A stretch of DNA of 64,000 bases from Gordonia sp. 'Campus'. Its GTDB lineage: Bacteria > Actinomycetota > Actinomycetes > Mycobacteriales > Mycobacteriaceae. Of this stretch, positions 34,007 through 42,337 are shown piece by piece. The position numbers and the translations under genes are program-made. Positions within the stretch are counted from its first letter, which is position 1; each line of letters opens with the position of its first letter. The stretch spans positions 62,001-126,000 of the forward strand of contig NZ_JAKOIW010000005.1 in assembly GCF_022206305.1 (NCBI RefSeq), in the 5' to 3' direction. The notes under the pieces are model-generated. The model saw nothing but the letters and a program-made list of their open reading frames with translations. It ran no database searches and was not told the DNA's origin.

Positions 34007-34629
34007 CCGGCCGCGCCCGCGACGAGCTCCTCTTCGAGGGCCTCGTCCTGTGCGCGGGTGAGGCCGAGCAGCATCAGCACGTGCTGATGCAGCCACATCC
34101 ACACGGTGTGGTACCCGTCGGTGAGCGGAGAGGTGAGTGACGCGGTGTCCCCGTCGTCGAAGCGTTCGAGCGCGACGCGGAGACGGTCGCGGTGATCGAG
34201 CAGCTCGGGCGCGGCCTTGCCCGAACGGCGGAGGAGCTTGGAGACCTCCGTGTGGATGTCGTCGAGCTGGTCACGGATCCGGGCGTCGTACTGTGCGTCG
34301 GAGTGGTCGTTGGCCGTTCCGTCGGGCCGGCACTGCCATGCGGTGCAGAGCTCGCGCAGCCTGCGGTTGACCGGGAGGAACGCCCGCAGGAAGTCCATCA
34401 TCGCCTGCTCCTGATCGCCGCCCTCGGGGAGTCGGACGAGCCGACCGGCCTCGGTGATGCCGGCGGGAGTCGGCATCACCATGGGCCCCTTCGCGACGGC
34501 ATGACCGGAGTCGATGACCTCTTGCATCCGGGGATTCACCGGCCCCCGGTACATGCCCTTGATCACGAGCCCCACCAGCTCGTCCGTTGCGGTCGTCGGT
34601 GCCGAGAGGTTGATCGCCAGGTCGTTCAT
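34003..34629 (-). CDS. PPDK-associated helical protein
   Basis: This 208-aa protein is coupled to the dikinase-like gene by an ATGA overlap. From residue 80 on it is helical, with the blocks FLPVNRRLRELCTAWQ, ANDHSDAQYDARI and DGYHTVWMWLHQHVLMLLGLTR. From memory, similar blocks occur as C-terminal extensions of some actinobacterial PEP/pyruvate-binding or PPDK-like proteins, so this may be that domain as a separate chain. The first 75 residues (ELVGLVIKGMYRGP ... MPTPAGITEAGRLV) could form a winged-helix-like unit. Function unknown. It is probably a subunit or regulator of the dikinase-like protein. Confidence 0.7.
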   Translation of the reverse strand: MNDLAINLSAPTTATDELVGLVIKGMYRGPVNPRMQEVIDSGHAVAKGPMVMPTPAGITEAGRLVRLPEGGDQEQAMMDFLRAFLPVNRRLRELCTAWQCRPDGTANDHSDAQYDARIRDQLDDIHTEVSKLLRRSGKAAPELLDHRDRLRVALERFDDGDTASLTSPLTDGYHTVWMWLHQHVLMLLGLTRAQDEALEEELVAGAAG

Positions 34630-34753
34630 GATGCTCCTGCAGACGAAGATCGGGTCCCGGTCCGGGACGGGGCTGATACCGGTGCGCTGTGACAGGACGG
34701 CGCGACCGCCGGTGTTGTGACGCTGCTCATAAGTTACCCAAATAGTAGTTCAT

Positions 34754-34835
34754 GTCAAGAAAGTTGGCCAAACTGTGAACAGAGTTAGATCGCTGGCGAC
34801 TTACTTGACACCGCATACGCTTAGAGCGCTAGTGT
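34754..34835. promoter_or_regulatory. Divergent control region with TTACTTG element
   Basis: For the leftward operon a TTGACA (34754-34759, minus strand) is followed at about 16 bp by TAACTT. For the rightward aldehyde dehydrogenase the element at 34800-34823 (CTTACTTGACA, then a TACGCTTA block) contains TTGACA at 34805-34810 with TAGTGT 19 bp on. The element is a close match to the copy at 9562-9585. Confidence 0.55.
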
Positions 34836-34892
34836 CGTCGATGTGATCGCCACCACTGTCGAGAGTACGGGTGGCAGGAAGGGGTCCGGCGG

Positions 34893-36353
34893 ATGACCAG
34901 CATGAACGAGGCCACGACGGTCGAGGACCGGGACGAGCTGTACATCGGCGGCAAGTGGGTGCCGTCGGTCTCGGAGGCGCGGATCGAGGTGCGCGAGGCC
35001 GCAACCGGCGCGACGCTGGCGCATGTGCCCGACGGCGACACCGCCGACTGTGACGACGCGGTGGAGGCGGCGACCGTCGCGTTCGACTCGTGGTCGACCG
35101 TTCCGGTCCCCGAACGAGCCGCGATTCTGCGCATGTTCGCCGACGAGCTCGCGGCACGCGAAGACCAGCTCGCGACGATGATGACGCGGGAGGTGGGCAC
35201 ACCCATCAGTCGTTCGCGGAGCGTGCAGGTGGGCCTCGGGGTCACTGTCTTCCGGACCATGGCCGACGCCCTCGAGGCGCTGCCCCTCGAAGAGCGCCGG
35301 GGCAACTCCCGGATTCTCCGTGTGCCGGCCGGGGTCGTCGGTGCGATCACCCCGTGGAACTACCCGCTCTATCAGCTCGCGGCCAAGGTCGCGCCAGCCC
35401 TTGCGGCCGGTTGCACGACGGTCGTCAAGCCGAGCAGCGTGGCACCGCTCGCAGCTTTCGTCGTCGCCGACATCGCCGACGCCATCGGTCTGCCGGCCGG
35501 CGTGCTGAACGTGGTGTCCGGTCCGGGGCGGACGGTCGGAGAGCGGCTGGCCACCAATCCCGGGGTCGACCTCGTGAGCCTGACCGGATCGACGGGTGCC
35601 GGGGCCAAGGTTGCGCAGCTGGCTGCATCCGGAATCAAGAAAGTCACCCTGGAGTTGGGCGGCAAGTCGGCGTTCATCGTGGCGCCGGGCGCCGATCTCG
35701 ACACGGCTTTGACGGCCGCGGTCCGCGGCTGCTTCGTCAACAACGGACAGACGTGTGCCGCCACGACCCGATTGATCGTCGCCCGCGAGGACGTGACAGC
35801 GGTCGAGGAGCGCCTCGCCGAGCTCGTCGGCGCGATGACCGTCGGCGACCCCCTCGACCCGTCGATCGACGTCGGACCGATGGCGTCGGCTGCGCAGCAA
35901 CGGGTCGTCCTCGGATTCCTCGACTCGCTGCCCAACGGTGCGCGGGTTCTGGTCGGCGGACCGGGTGAGGTCCCGGGTCTCGACGACACCCTGTCCGGCG
36001 GCTACTTCGTGCGGCCGACCGTGGTGAGCGGCGTCGACAATTCCGCGGACATCGCCCGCGAGGAGGTCTTCGGCCCGGTGTTGACCGTGCTCGAGTACTC
36101 GGACGTGAACGAGGCGGTGGCGATCGCGAACGACTCCGACTACGGGCTGTCGGGTGCGGTGTTCGCGGCCGACGACGACGCGGCCGTGTCGATCGCGCGC
36201 CGGCTTCGGACCGGGCAGGTGGCGATCAACGGAGGTCGATTCAACCCGATGGCTCCGTTCGGGGGCATGAAGAAGTCGGGCATCGGCCGTGAGCTCGGGC
36301 CCGACGGCCTCGAGGAGTACTTCGAGAAGATCTCGCTGCAGATGCCCGCCTAG
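34893..36353 (+). CDS. Aldehyde dehydrogenase
   Basis: This NAD(P)-dependent aldehyde dehydrogenase is 486 aa, standard length. The general base is Glu254 in LELGGKSAF, the nucleophile Cys288 in NNGQTCAATTR, with PWNYP (about 154-158) and the C-terminal PFGGMKKSGIGRELG. It is first in a rightward pair with an NTF2-like gene. It could oxidise an aldehyde made by one of the alcohol dehydrogenases nearby; the substrate is unknown. Confidence 0.92.
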   Translation: MTSMNEATTVEDRDELYIGGKWVPSVSEARIEVREAATGATLAHVPDGDTADCDDAVEAATVAFDSWSTVPVPERAAILRMFADELAAREDQLATMMTREVGTPISRSRSVQVGLGVTVFRTMADALEALPLEERRGNSRILRVPAGVVGAITPWNYPLYQLAAKVAPALAAGCTTVVKPSSVAPLAAFVVADIADAIGLPAGVLNVVSGPGRTVGERLATNPGVDLVSLTGSTGAGAKVAQLAASGIKKVTLELGGKSAFIVAPGADLDTALTAAVRGCFVNNGQTCAATTRLIVAREDVTAVEERLAELVGAMTVGDPLDPSIDVGPMASAAQQRVVLGFLDSLPNGARVLVGGPGEVPGLDDTLSGGYFVRPTVVSGVDNSADIAREEVFGPVLTVLEYSDVNEAVAIANDSDYGLSGAVFAADDDAAVSIARRLRTGQVAINGGRFNPMAPFGGMKKSGIGRELGPDGLEEYFEKISLQMPA

Positions 36354-36382
36354 TGCGCACACCACCGGAAAAGGACTGACCC

Positions 36383-36871
36383 ATGACCTCTGATCACGAG
36401 GCGCTGACGTCTCTGCTGGCGCGTTTCGCGCGTGGCATCGACCTGCGCGACTGGTCGCTGTACCGCTCGGTGTTCACCGACGAGATCGACATCGACTATT
36501 CCAGTTACCGGGCGGGCAACGCCGGCCACTTCCGCGCCGACGACTGGGTTCAGCGGGGCCGCATGCTGTTCCCCGGTCTCGCCGCGTCCCAGCACTTCCT
36601 GTCCAACTTCGACATCGATGTCGATCCGGCCGCCGGCAGCGGCCGGGTGGTGACCTATGTCCGTGCCGAACATGTGCTGCCGAACACCGCGGGTGACGCC
36701 GTGTTCACGATCGGCGGCTACTACACCGACGATGTGGTCCGGGTGGACGGCGAGTGGCGGATCTGTGTCAAACGCCTGACCGTGCTGTGGAACTCGGGCA
36801 ATCCGCAGGTGTTGACCATGGCCCGCGAACGCGCGGCCGAACTGCTCGAGGTCGAGGCCGCGGTTTTCTGA
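36383..36871 (+). CDS. SnoaL/NTF2-like protein
   Basis: This 162-aa protein has the cone-shaped NTF2-like fold. Family features are FARGIDLRDWSLYRSVFTDE near the N terminus and GGYYTDDVVRVDGEWRICVKRLTV toward the end. Members include ketosteroid isomerase-like, cyclase and hydratase enzymes as well as non-enzymatic binders. His-Phe in ASQHFLSN is a usual pocket position. It follows the aldehyde dehydrogenase by 29 bp with a GGAAAAGGA ribosome site and is convergent with the VOC gene. Confidence 0.82.
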   Translation: MTSDHEALTSLLARFARGIDLRDWSLYRSVFTDEIDIDYSSYRAGNAGHFRADDWVQRGRMLFPGLAASQHFLSNFDIDVDPAAGSGRVVTYVRAEHVLPNTAGDAVFTIGGYYTDDVVRVDGEWRICVKRLTVLWNSGNPQVLTMARERAAELLEVEAAVF

Positions 36872-36881
36872 GCGCGGTCTC

Positions 36882-37400
36882 CTAGAAGTCTCGCAGGGGT
36901 CGACGCCCGTCCCACCCGTTCGCGGCCGCGGCGACCTTCGCGTACAGCGCGACGATCGACGCCGCCGGCTCGTAGATCTCCACGAGATGGCCGAACTCGG
37001 CGCGAGTGTCGTGGAATGCGAACGAGTTTCCGCTGGGCGTCGTCGCGGTCAGCAGTGCGGGGTGCCCGAGTGCGGTGAGCCGCGCCTGCTCCTCGTCGAA
37101 TGAGGGCACCAGTGTTGCCACGTGATGCACCCGCCCTCGTCCGGAGGTGGTGGCCGCGAACTCTGCCGGTGCCGCCGAGTGGACTTCGACGAGCTCGACC
37201 TGAACGGCGCCCCACTGGCCGTAGGCGGACGAATGATCGAACTCGCCTCCCTCGCCTGCGGGCCCGTGGGCGACCTCGATGATGTTGCGACGCAGGAAGA
37301 ACGGGCCGGCGCCGGTCCGTGCCGAAAAGCGCTGGGCAGCGGTGGCGACGTCGTCGACCACGTAGGCGATCTGTGCGATCGCGCCGAGGGTGGGGGACAT
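36882..37400 (-). CDS. VOC-superfamily (glyoxalase/dioxygenase-fold) protein
   Basis: This 172-aa protein has two beta-alpha-beta-beta-beta modules. It begins with IAQIAYVVDDVATAAQRF; candidate metal ligands are His in RVHHVATLV and Glu in HLVEIYEP. The ligand set suggests a lyase, epimerase or isomerase rather than a resistance protein. ATG 37400 has a GGAG site. It is divergent from the isomerase-like gene at 37493. Substrate unknown. Confidence 0.82.
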   Translation of the reverse strand: MSPTLGAIAQIAYVVDDVATAAQRFSARTGAGPFFLRRNIIEVAHGPAGEGGEFDHSSAYGQWGAVQVELVEVHSAAPAEFAATTSGRGRVHHVATLVPSFDEEQARLTALGHPALLTATTPSGNSFAFHDTRAEFGHLVEIYEPAASIVALYAKVAAAANGWDGRRPLRDF

Positions 37401-37440
37401 GAGGACTCCTCGTCGAGGTGGACAGCAGATCGGCGAACGC

Positions 37441-37466
37441 TAGTATGATCCATGTAACACTAGTCA
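37441..37466. promoter_or_regulatory. Overlapping divergent promoters
   Basis: TATGAT (37444-37449) suits a -10 for the rightward gene. On the minus strand TTGACT lies 16 bp before TACTAG for the VOC gene. CTAGT ... ACTAG arms flank the middle, so one regulator could control both directions. Confidence 0.45.
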
Positions 37467-37492
37467 AAATAAAGTAACTCGGAGGTGCCGCG

Positions 37493-38380
37493 ATGAGCGT
37501 GAACCCGGTCGTCTCGCTCGCGTCGTTGTCGGCGCTCGCGGTCCCGCCGCCGAGGTTCGTCGAGTACGCCGCGGCCGGCGGATTCGACGCGGTCGGTGTG
37601 CGGGTGTCCGACCGGTCGGGCGGACGAGGACACCAGCTCGCCGAGGGGTCGCGCCTCCTCGCCGACACTCTGCTCGCACTCGACGATCACGGTCTCGGGG
37701 TGCTCGATGTCGAGGTGGTCAAGCTGCATCCGGGATCGTCCCGAAGTGACTGGGGGCCGGTCTTGTTCGCGGGCGCGACTCTGGGAGCACGCTTCGTGAT
37801 CGCCACCGTGCTCGACGATGATCGCAACCGGGCCGCGGACAATCTCGCCGCGCTGTCCGCCGCGGCTGCCGACCACGGTCTGCGCTGTTGTCTCGAACCC
37901 ATGGTCTTCACCGCGGTACGCGATCTCCGTGCCGGCCGGAAGATGATCGAGCAGACCTCGGCGAGGTCGTCGGCCGGGCTCCTCCTCGATGCGCTGCACT
38001 GGTCGCGTGCGGGTGGCGATGTGACCGAACTCGAGGCCGGCGTCCGCGACGGGCGGATTCCCTACTGGCAGTTGTGCGATGCCCGCGTCACCGGGCCGGC
38101 GCGTAACGACAATGCCGCCATCGCCGAAGCGCGTGGGAACCGGCTGGCACCTGGTGCGGGCGCGTTGCCGCTGCTGCGACTCGCAAGCATCCTCGGACCC
38201 GACACGCCGGTCAGCGTGGAGGTCCCGTCCGCACGCGGCGACGCGGATCCCCGCCGGTGGGCGATGGAGCTCGGTTCGGCGACGCGCCGCCTGCTCTCCC
38301 GGGTGCCGACGAGCACACCCCTGACGACAACAGCACCATCCGCAGTCGCCGACCCTGACGATACGAGAGTTCCCTCATGA
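37493..38380 (+). CDS. Sugar phosphate isomerase/epimerase-like TIM barrel
   Basis: This 295-aa protein is of the xylose isomerase-like/AP endonuclease 2 fold. Barrel landmarks: FVEYAAAGGFDAVGVR, LGVLDVEVVKLHP, HGLRCCLEPMVFT (metal-ligand Glu), GLLLDALHWSRAG and SVEVPSARG. An Ala/Thr/Pro tail of about 25 residues ends the protein. The ATG has a GGAGG site and the stop overlaps the LLM gene by 4 nt. A second barrel of this group is at 56936. Substrate unknown. Confidence 0.8.
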   Translation: MSVNPVVSLASLSALAVPPPRFVEYAAAGGFDAVGVRVSDRSGGRGHQLAEGSRLLADTLLALDDHGLGVLDVEVVKLHPGSSRSDWGPVLFAGATLGARFVIATVLDDDRNRAADNLAALSAAAADHGLRCCLEPMVFTAVRDLRAGRKMIEQTSARSSAGLLLDALHWSRAGGDVTELEAGVRDGRIPYWQLCDARVTGPARNDNAAIAEARGNRLAPGAGALPLLRLASILGPDTPVSVEVPSARGDADPRRWAMELGSATRRLLSRVPTSTPLTTTAPSAVADPDDTRVPS

Positions 38381-39354
38381 CAACGCATGTGAAGAAGCCC
38401 TTCCGCTTTGCCGCGCAGGTGTACCGATCGGGCACCGGTGCCCAATGGCGTGAGACCGCCAAGAAGGCCGAGGCGCTCGGATACTCGGCCCTCCACGTCT
38501 CGGACCATTACATCGGCCCGGGTCCCGCGCTCGATCCCACGGCGCACCGTCCGGTCACCCTCGCTCCGATCGCGAGCATGGCCATCGCGGCGGAGGTGAC
38601 CGACGACCTGGTGATCGGGTGCCGGATGTTCTGCACCAGCTACCACGAACCGGTGGTCCTCGCGAAAGAGGCTGCGACCCTGGCGATGTTCGCTCCGGGG
38701 CGGATCGAGGTGGGCCTCGGTGCGGGATGGTTGGGCGCCGAGTACGAGGCGATGGGTGTGCCGTTCCCGTCTGCCGGTGAGCGGATCGACCGGCTCGCCG
38801 CAACCGTCGAACTGTGTCGGCAGCAGTTCGCCGGCGAGACCATCGACGTCGACCGGGGCGGTGTGCGGGCCACCGGATTCGAGCCGCTGCCGGTGCCGGA
38901 GACGGTGCCGCCCATCATGATCGGTGGTGGTGCTCGGCGGGTCCTGACCCTGGCGGGGGCGACCGCCGACATCGTCAGCATCAACTTCAACAACCGTTCC
39001 GGAAAGCTCGGTTCGGACAGTGTGGCGACGTCCACGGTCGACGAGACCCACAAGAAGCTCGAATGGGTCCGGGCCGGGGCGGGCGACCGGATGCCACTGA
39101 TCGAGCTGGAGACCGGCGCCTACTTCGTGGCCATCGAGGGCGCCACGGACGTCACCGAGGAATCGTTGATCGAGCGCACCGGCTTCACCTCCACCGAACT
39201 GCGGTCGTTCCCGCACGCCCTCGTCGGATCGGTCGACGACATCTGCGAGCAGTTGGAACAACGCCGGGAGGAATTCGGTTTCTCCTATTTCACGATCGGT
39301 GATCGCGCGTTCGAGGAGTTCGCCCCGGTCGTCGAACGCATGACAGGAAAGTGA
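38377..39354 (+). CDS. LLM-class F420-dependent oxidoreductase 1
   Basis: This 325-aa luciferase-like monooxygenase-fold protein belongs to the actinobacterial F420 group (KPFRFAAQVYRSG, AEALGYSALHVSDHY, GRIEVGLGAGWLGAEYEAMGVPFPSAGERIDRL, PIMIGGGARRVL). F420H2 use is inferred from family and lineage. It is translationally coupled to the TIM-barrel gene and followed by a zinc alcohol dehydrogenase. A second LLM gene is at 45032, also next to a zinc alcohol dehydrogenase. Confidence 0.87.
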   Translation: MTTHVKKPFRFAAQVYRSGTGAQWRETAKKAEALGYSALHVSDHYIGPGPALDPTAHRPVTLAPIASMAIAAEVTDDLVIGCRMFCTSYHEPVVLAKEAATLAMFAPGRIEVGLGAGWLGAEYEAMGVPFPSAGERIDRLAATVELCRQQFAGETIDVDRGGVRATGFEPLPVPETVPPIMIGGGARRVLTLAGATADIVSINFNNRSGKLGSDSVATSTVDETHKKLEWVRAGAGDRMPLIELETGAYFVAIEGATDVTEESLIERTGFTSTELRSFPHALVGSVDDICEQLEQRREEFGFSYFTIGDRAFEEFAPVVERMTGK

Positions 39355-39362
39355 GACATCGA

Positions 39363-40412
39363 ATGACGGTCACGGCAGGGTCTGCCCGCTACGTCCACGT
39401 GCCCGCGCCCGGAGTGCTCGAGACGACCCCGGAGACCGATGCGGAGCCCGGCGCAGGCGAGGTCATCGTCGACATCGGATTCTGCGGTATCTGCGCCACC
39501 GACACCCACGGCTACCAGTCGGCGGGCCTGCCGCCTGCGGTGTTCGGACACGAGTGGATGGGCACGGTGTCGGCGGTGGGTTCCGGTGTCACGCACCTGC
39601 GGCCCGGGCAACGGGTGATCGCCGGGGTCGGCCCCGCCTGCGGCATCTGTGCCCAGTGCCGTGCCGGGCATGCCGACAACTGCGATCTCGCGTTCGCTGA
39701 GGCCAACGGCATCTCGCCGGGCGCGGCGGCACACGGTGGGTTCGCCGATCGCCTGCGGGTCTCCGCGCGACGTGCGATCCCGGTACCCGACGCCCTGTCG
39801 GATGTCGAGGCCGCTCTGATGGAGCCGGCCACGGTCACCTATCACGCAGTGCGGAGGGCCCGGGTGCCGCTGGGTGCGACCGTGGTGATCCAGGGCGCGG
39901 GACCCATCGGTCTGCTCACCGCCCAGCACGCACGAGCTGCCGGCGCGGGCCGGATCATCGTGTCCGAACCGTCTCCCGCACGACGAGAGGCTGCGACCGC
40001 GCTCGGGTTCACCGACGTCCTGGCCCCGGAGAGCCTCGGCGACCGACTGACCGAGCTGACCGACGGTCTCAGTGCCGACATCGTCTTCGAATGCTCGGGC
40101 GTGGCGTCGCTGCTGCAGCCGAGTGCGGAACTCGTCCGACGCGGCGGGACGCTGGCGCTGCTCGGCTATCCGGGGACCGACTCCTCGGTGAGTTACGGGG
40201 ATTGGCAGAGCCGCGAACTCACCGTGATCGGATCGCTCGCCTACACGCACTCGGACTTCATCGGTGCCATGACCCTGGTGGCGGAGGGGCGGATCGATCT
40301 GGCGTCGCTGCACACCGGCACCATCGGCATCGGCGACCTCGAATCGATGTTCACCGAACTCGATTCGGGCCGCAGCTCGCACACGAAGGTACTCGTCGAT
40401 CCACGTCGTTGA
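39363..40412 (+). CDS. Zinc-dependent alcohol dehydrogenase 1
   Basis: This 349-aa medium-chain dehydrogenase has the catalytic zinc site (CGICATDTHGY, then GHEWMG) and the structural zinc loop (CGICAQCRAGHADNC). The nucleotide motif is VIQGAGPIGLLTAQ. It is nearest to the threonine/sorbitol dehydrogenase branch. ATG 39363 has a GGAAAGTG site; a GTG at 39351 overlapping the LLM stop is the alternative. It is the last gene of the unit 37493-40412. Confidence 0.88.
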   Translation: MTVTAGSARYVHVPAPGVLETTPETDAEPGAGEVIVDIGFCGICATDTHGYQSAGLPPAVFGHEWMGTVSAVGSGVTHLRPGQRVIAGVGPACGICAQCRAGHADNCDLAFAEANGISPGAAAHGGFADRLRVSARRAIPVPDALSDVEAALMEPATVTYHAVRRARVPLGATVVIQGAGPIGLLTAQHARAAGAGRIIVSEPSPARREAATALGFTDVLAPESLGDRLTELTDGLSADIVFECSGVASLLQPSAELVRRGGTLALLGYPGTDSSVSYGDWQSRELTVIGSLAYTHSDFIGAMTLVAEGRIDLASLHTGTIGIGDLESMFTELDSGRSSHTKVLVDPRR

Positions 40413-40438
40413 CCCCCGTCGGGTGCCGCCGACAGTCG

Positions 40439-41119
40439 TCAGAAGACCGAGATGTCGAGACCTCGGCGACCCGTGACCGTGTCGAAGACCGCATCGCGAC
40501 GCGGCGCGACAGTCGGTTGGCTCAGCATGCCGACCGTCATCGCCGTGATCGTGGCCTGTGACGGCCGCGGCGAAACTTTTCGTGGTCGTGCCGCGGCATG
40601 GGATTCGTGATCTGCGATCAGTGCGAACAACGCGCTGCTGGTTGCCGACAGCCTCTCGACGCGCTCGTCCTCGGGAAGATGGGTGAGGGTGTCGGACAGC
40701 ATCGACACCAACATCCGAGTCGCCGGCCAGTGGTCGAGATTGCGTGCTGTCGATACGTCGGGGTGGGTACGTACCCGGTCCAGGAAACGGGCGTAATGGG
40801 TTGAACCCTGTTCGTAGGGAACCGTGAACATCGGTGCCACCAATACCTCGACAAGGTCGGCCAACCGGTCGTCGGTTCGGCTGGGGTCGGGGAGGTCGGC
40901 GAGCATCGCCATGCGGGCACGATCCATGCCGTCCTGTCGGCGTTGGACGATGGCGACGATGAGATTTTCGCGGGAACCGAAGTGGTAGTGCACCGCCGAG
41001 TTGTTGCGCTGTCCGGCTGCCACCGCGATGTCGCGCAACGGGGCGTCCGGGCCACGCTCGGCCACAAGGCGTTCCCCGGCCAGCAAGAGCCGTTCCCGGC
41101 CGCCGGTGTCCACTGTCAC
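40439..41119 (-). CDS. TetR-family regulator
   Basis: About 226 aa from GTG 41119 (TTG-free start giving VTVDTGGRERLL). An ATG at 41164 would leave only 18 bp to the divergent gene, too little for two promoters. The helix-turn-helix is PLRDIAVAAGQRNNSAVHYHFGSRENLI. Residues from 60 on form a ligand domain with MFTVPYEQGSTHYARFLDRV. It is divergent from the KshA-like oxygenase and is its probable repressor. Confidence 0.88.
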   Translation of the reverse strand: MTVDTGGRERLLLAGERLVAERGPDAPLRDIAVAAGQRNNSAVHYHFGSRENLIVAIVQRRQDGMDRARMAMLADLPDPSRTDDRLADLVEVLVAPMFTVPYEQGSTHYARFLDRVRTHPDVSTARNLDHWPATRMLVSMLSDTLTHLPEDERVERLSATSSALFALIADHESHAAARPRKVSPRPSQATITAMTVGMLSQPTVAPRRDAVFDTVTGRRGLDISVF

Positions 41120-41182
41120 GCCGCCAGCGTACCGATAAGCAGAGTCATTTACAGAATTAATCACGTGTGCTTACATGAGTAG
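41120..41182. promoter_or_regulatory. Short divergent promoter region, TetR versus KshA-like gene
   Basis: This 63-bp AT-rich gap contains GATAAGCAGAGTCATTTACAG and AATTAATCACGTGTG. CACGTG is a perfect palindrome, and TTTACAGAATTAAT may carry the rightward -10. No ribosome site stands out before ATG 41183. Confidence 0.4.
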
Positions 41183-42337
41183 ATGCAGGTGACCGACGAC
41201 GTGCGGCAGATCGACACCGGCGCAGACTTCGAGCGGTTCGCGCGGGGGTGGCACTGCCTCGGCCTGGCCGACTCGTTCCGCGACGGCCGCCCGCATCCCG
41301 TCGACGCCTTCGGCACTCGCCTCGTCGTGTTCGAGGATGGTTCGGGCGCCATCAGGGTGCTCGATGCCTACTGCCGTCACATGGGCGCCGACCTCGGGAT
41401 GGGATCTGTTCGAGATGGGCTCCTGGCGTGCCCTTTCCACGGTTGGCGATGGGACGGCGCCACAGGGCGCTGTGCTGAAGTCCCCTATGCCAAGAGGCGA
41501 CCCAAGTTGGCGCGAACACGCCGCTGGCTGACAGCTGAGGTCAACGGGCAACTACTCGTGTGGCATGACGTCGAGAACCAGCCGCCCGATCCGGCATGGC
41601 TTCCACCTGCGATCGCGGGTTTCGACGAGGGGGAGTGGAGCGGATGGGCCTGGCGCAGTGAGCTGATCGAGGGATCGCATTGCCGGGAGATCGTCGACAA
41701 CAACGTCGACATGGCTCACTTCTTCTACATCCATCACGCCTATCCCACATACTTTGCCAATGTGATCGACGGACACACAGCCAGCCAGCTGATGCACTCG
41801 AAGTCGCGCGAGGACATCTTCGGCGACTCGAAGTATTATCACCCGGACTCACTATTACGTTCGGAGGCAACATATTTCGGCCCCGCCTACATGATCAACT
41901 GGTTGCACAACGACATCGGCGAGGGCGGGACGATCGAGGTCGTGCTGACCAATGCGCACTATCCGGTGACCCAGGACTCGTTCGTGCTTCAGTGGGGGGT
42001 GGCGGTCCAGCGAGTGCCCGGGCTGACCGAAGATCAGACGGCTCGGATGGCAGAGGCGTTCTCCACCAAGTTCTCCGAGGGATTCCTCGAGGACGTCGCG
42101 GTCTGGCGGCACAAGACCCGGATCGACAATCCGTTGCTGACAGAAGAGGACGGGCCGGTCTATCAACAGCGCCGGTGGTATGAGCAGTTCTATGTGGACA
42201 GGGCCGAGGTCACCTCCGACATGACCGATCGCTATGAGTGTGAGGTCGATGTCACCCACGCGCGCAACGAATGGGACGAGGAGATCCGCCGCAACTTGGC
42301 GGAACGGCGACGCCATTCATCTCTCGGGACGCACTGA
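41183..42337 (+). CDS. kshA: KshA-like Rieske oxygenase (3-ketosteroid 9-alpha-hydroxylase family)
   Basis: This 384-aa oxygenase matches KshA in length, spacing and sequence. Rieske ligands are Cys64-x-His66 and Cys83-x2-His86 (CRHMGADLG ... ACPFHGWRW). Iron ligands are Asp176, His179 and His184 region (VDNNVDMAHFFYIHHAYPT). The blocks GPAYMIN, HYPVTQDSFVLQWG and RIDNPLLTEEDG, then RRWYEQFYVD are KshA signatures. KshA hydroxylates C9 of 3-ketosteroids with reductase KshB, which is absent here. Rhodococci carry several KshA paralogues with different substrate ranges, so the exact steroid or terpenoid is open. It is coupled to an SDR. Confidence 0.8.
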   Translation: MQVTDDVRQIDTGADFERFARGWHCLGLADSFRDGRPHPVDAFGTRLVVFEDGSGAIRVLDAYCRHMGADLGMGSVRDGLLACPFHGWRWDGATGRCAEVPYAKRRPKLARTRRWLTAEVNGQLLVWHDVENQPPDPAWLPPAIAGFDEGEWSGWAWRSELIEGSHCREIVDNNVDMAHFFYIHHAYPTYFANVIDGHTASQLMHSKSREDIFGDSKYYHPDSLLRSEATYFGPAYMINWLHNDIGEGGTIEVVLTNAHYPVTQDSFVLQWGVAVQRVPGLTEDQTARMAEAFSTKFSEGFLEDVAVWRHKTRIDNPLLTEEDGPVYQQRRWYEQFYVDRAEVTSDMTDRYECEVDVTHARNEWDEEIRRNLAERRRHSSLGTH

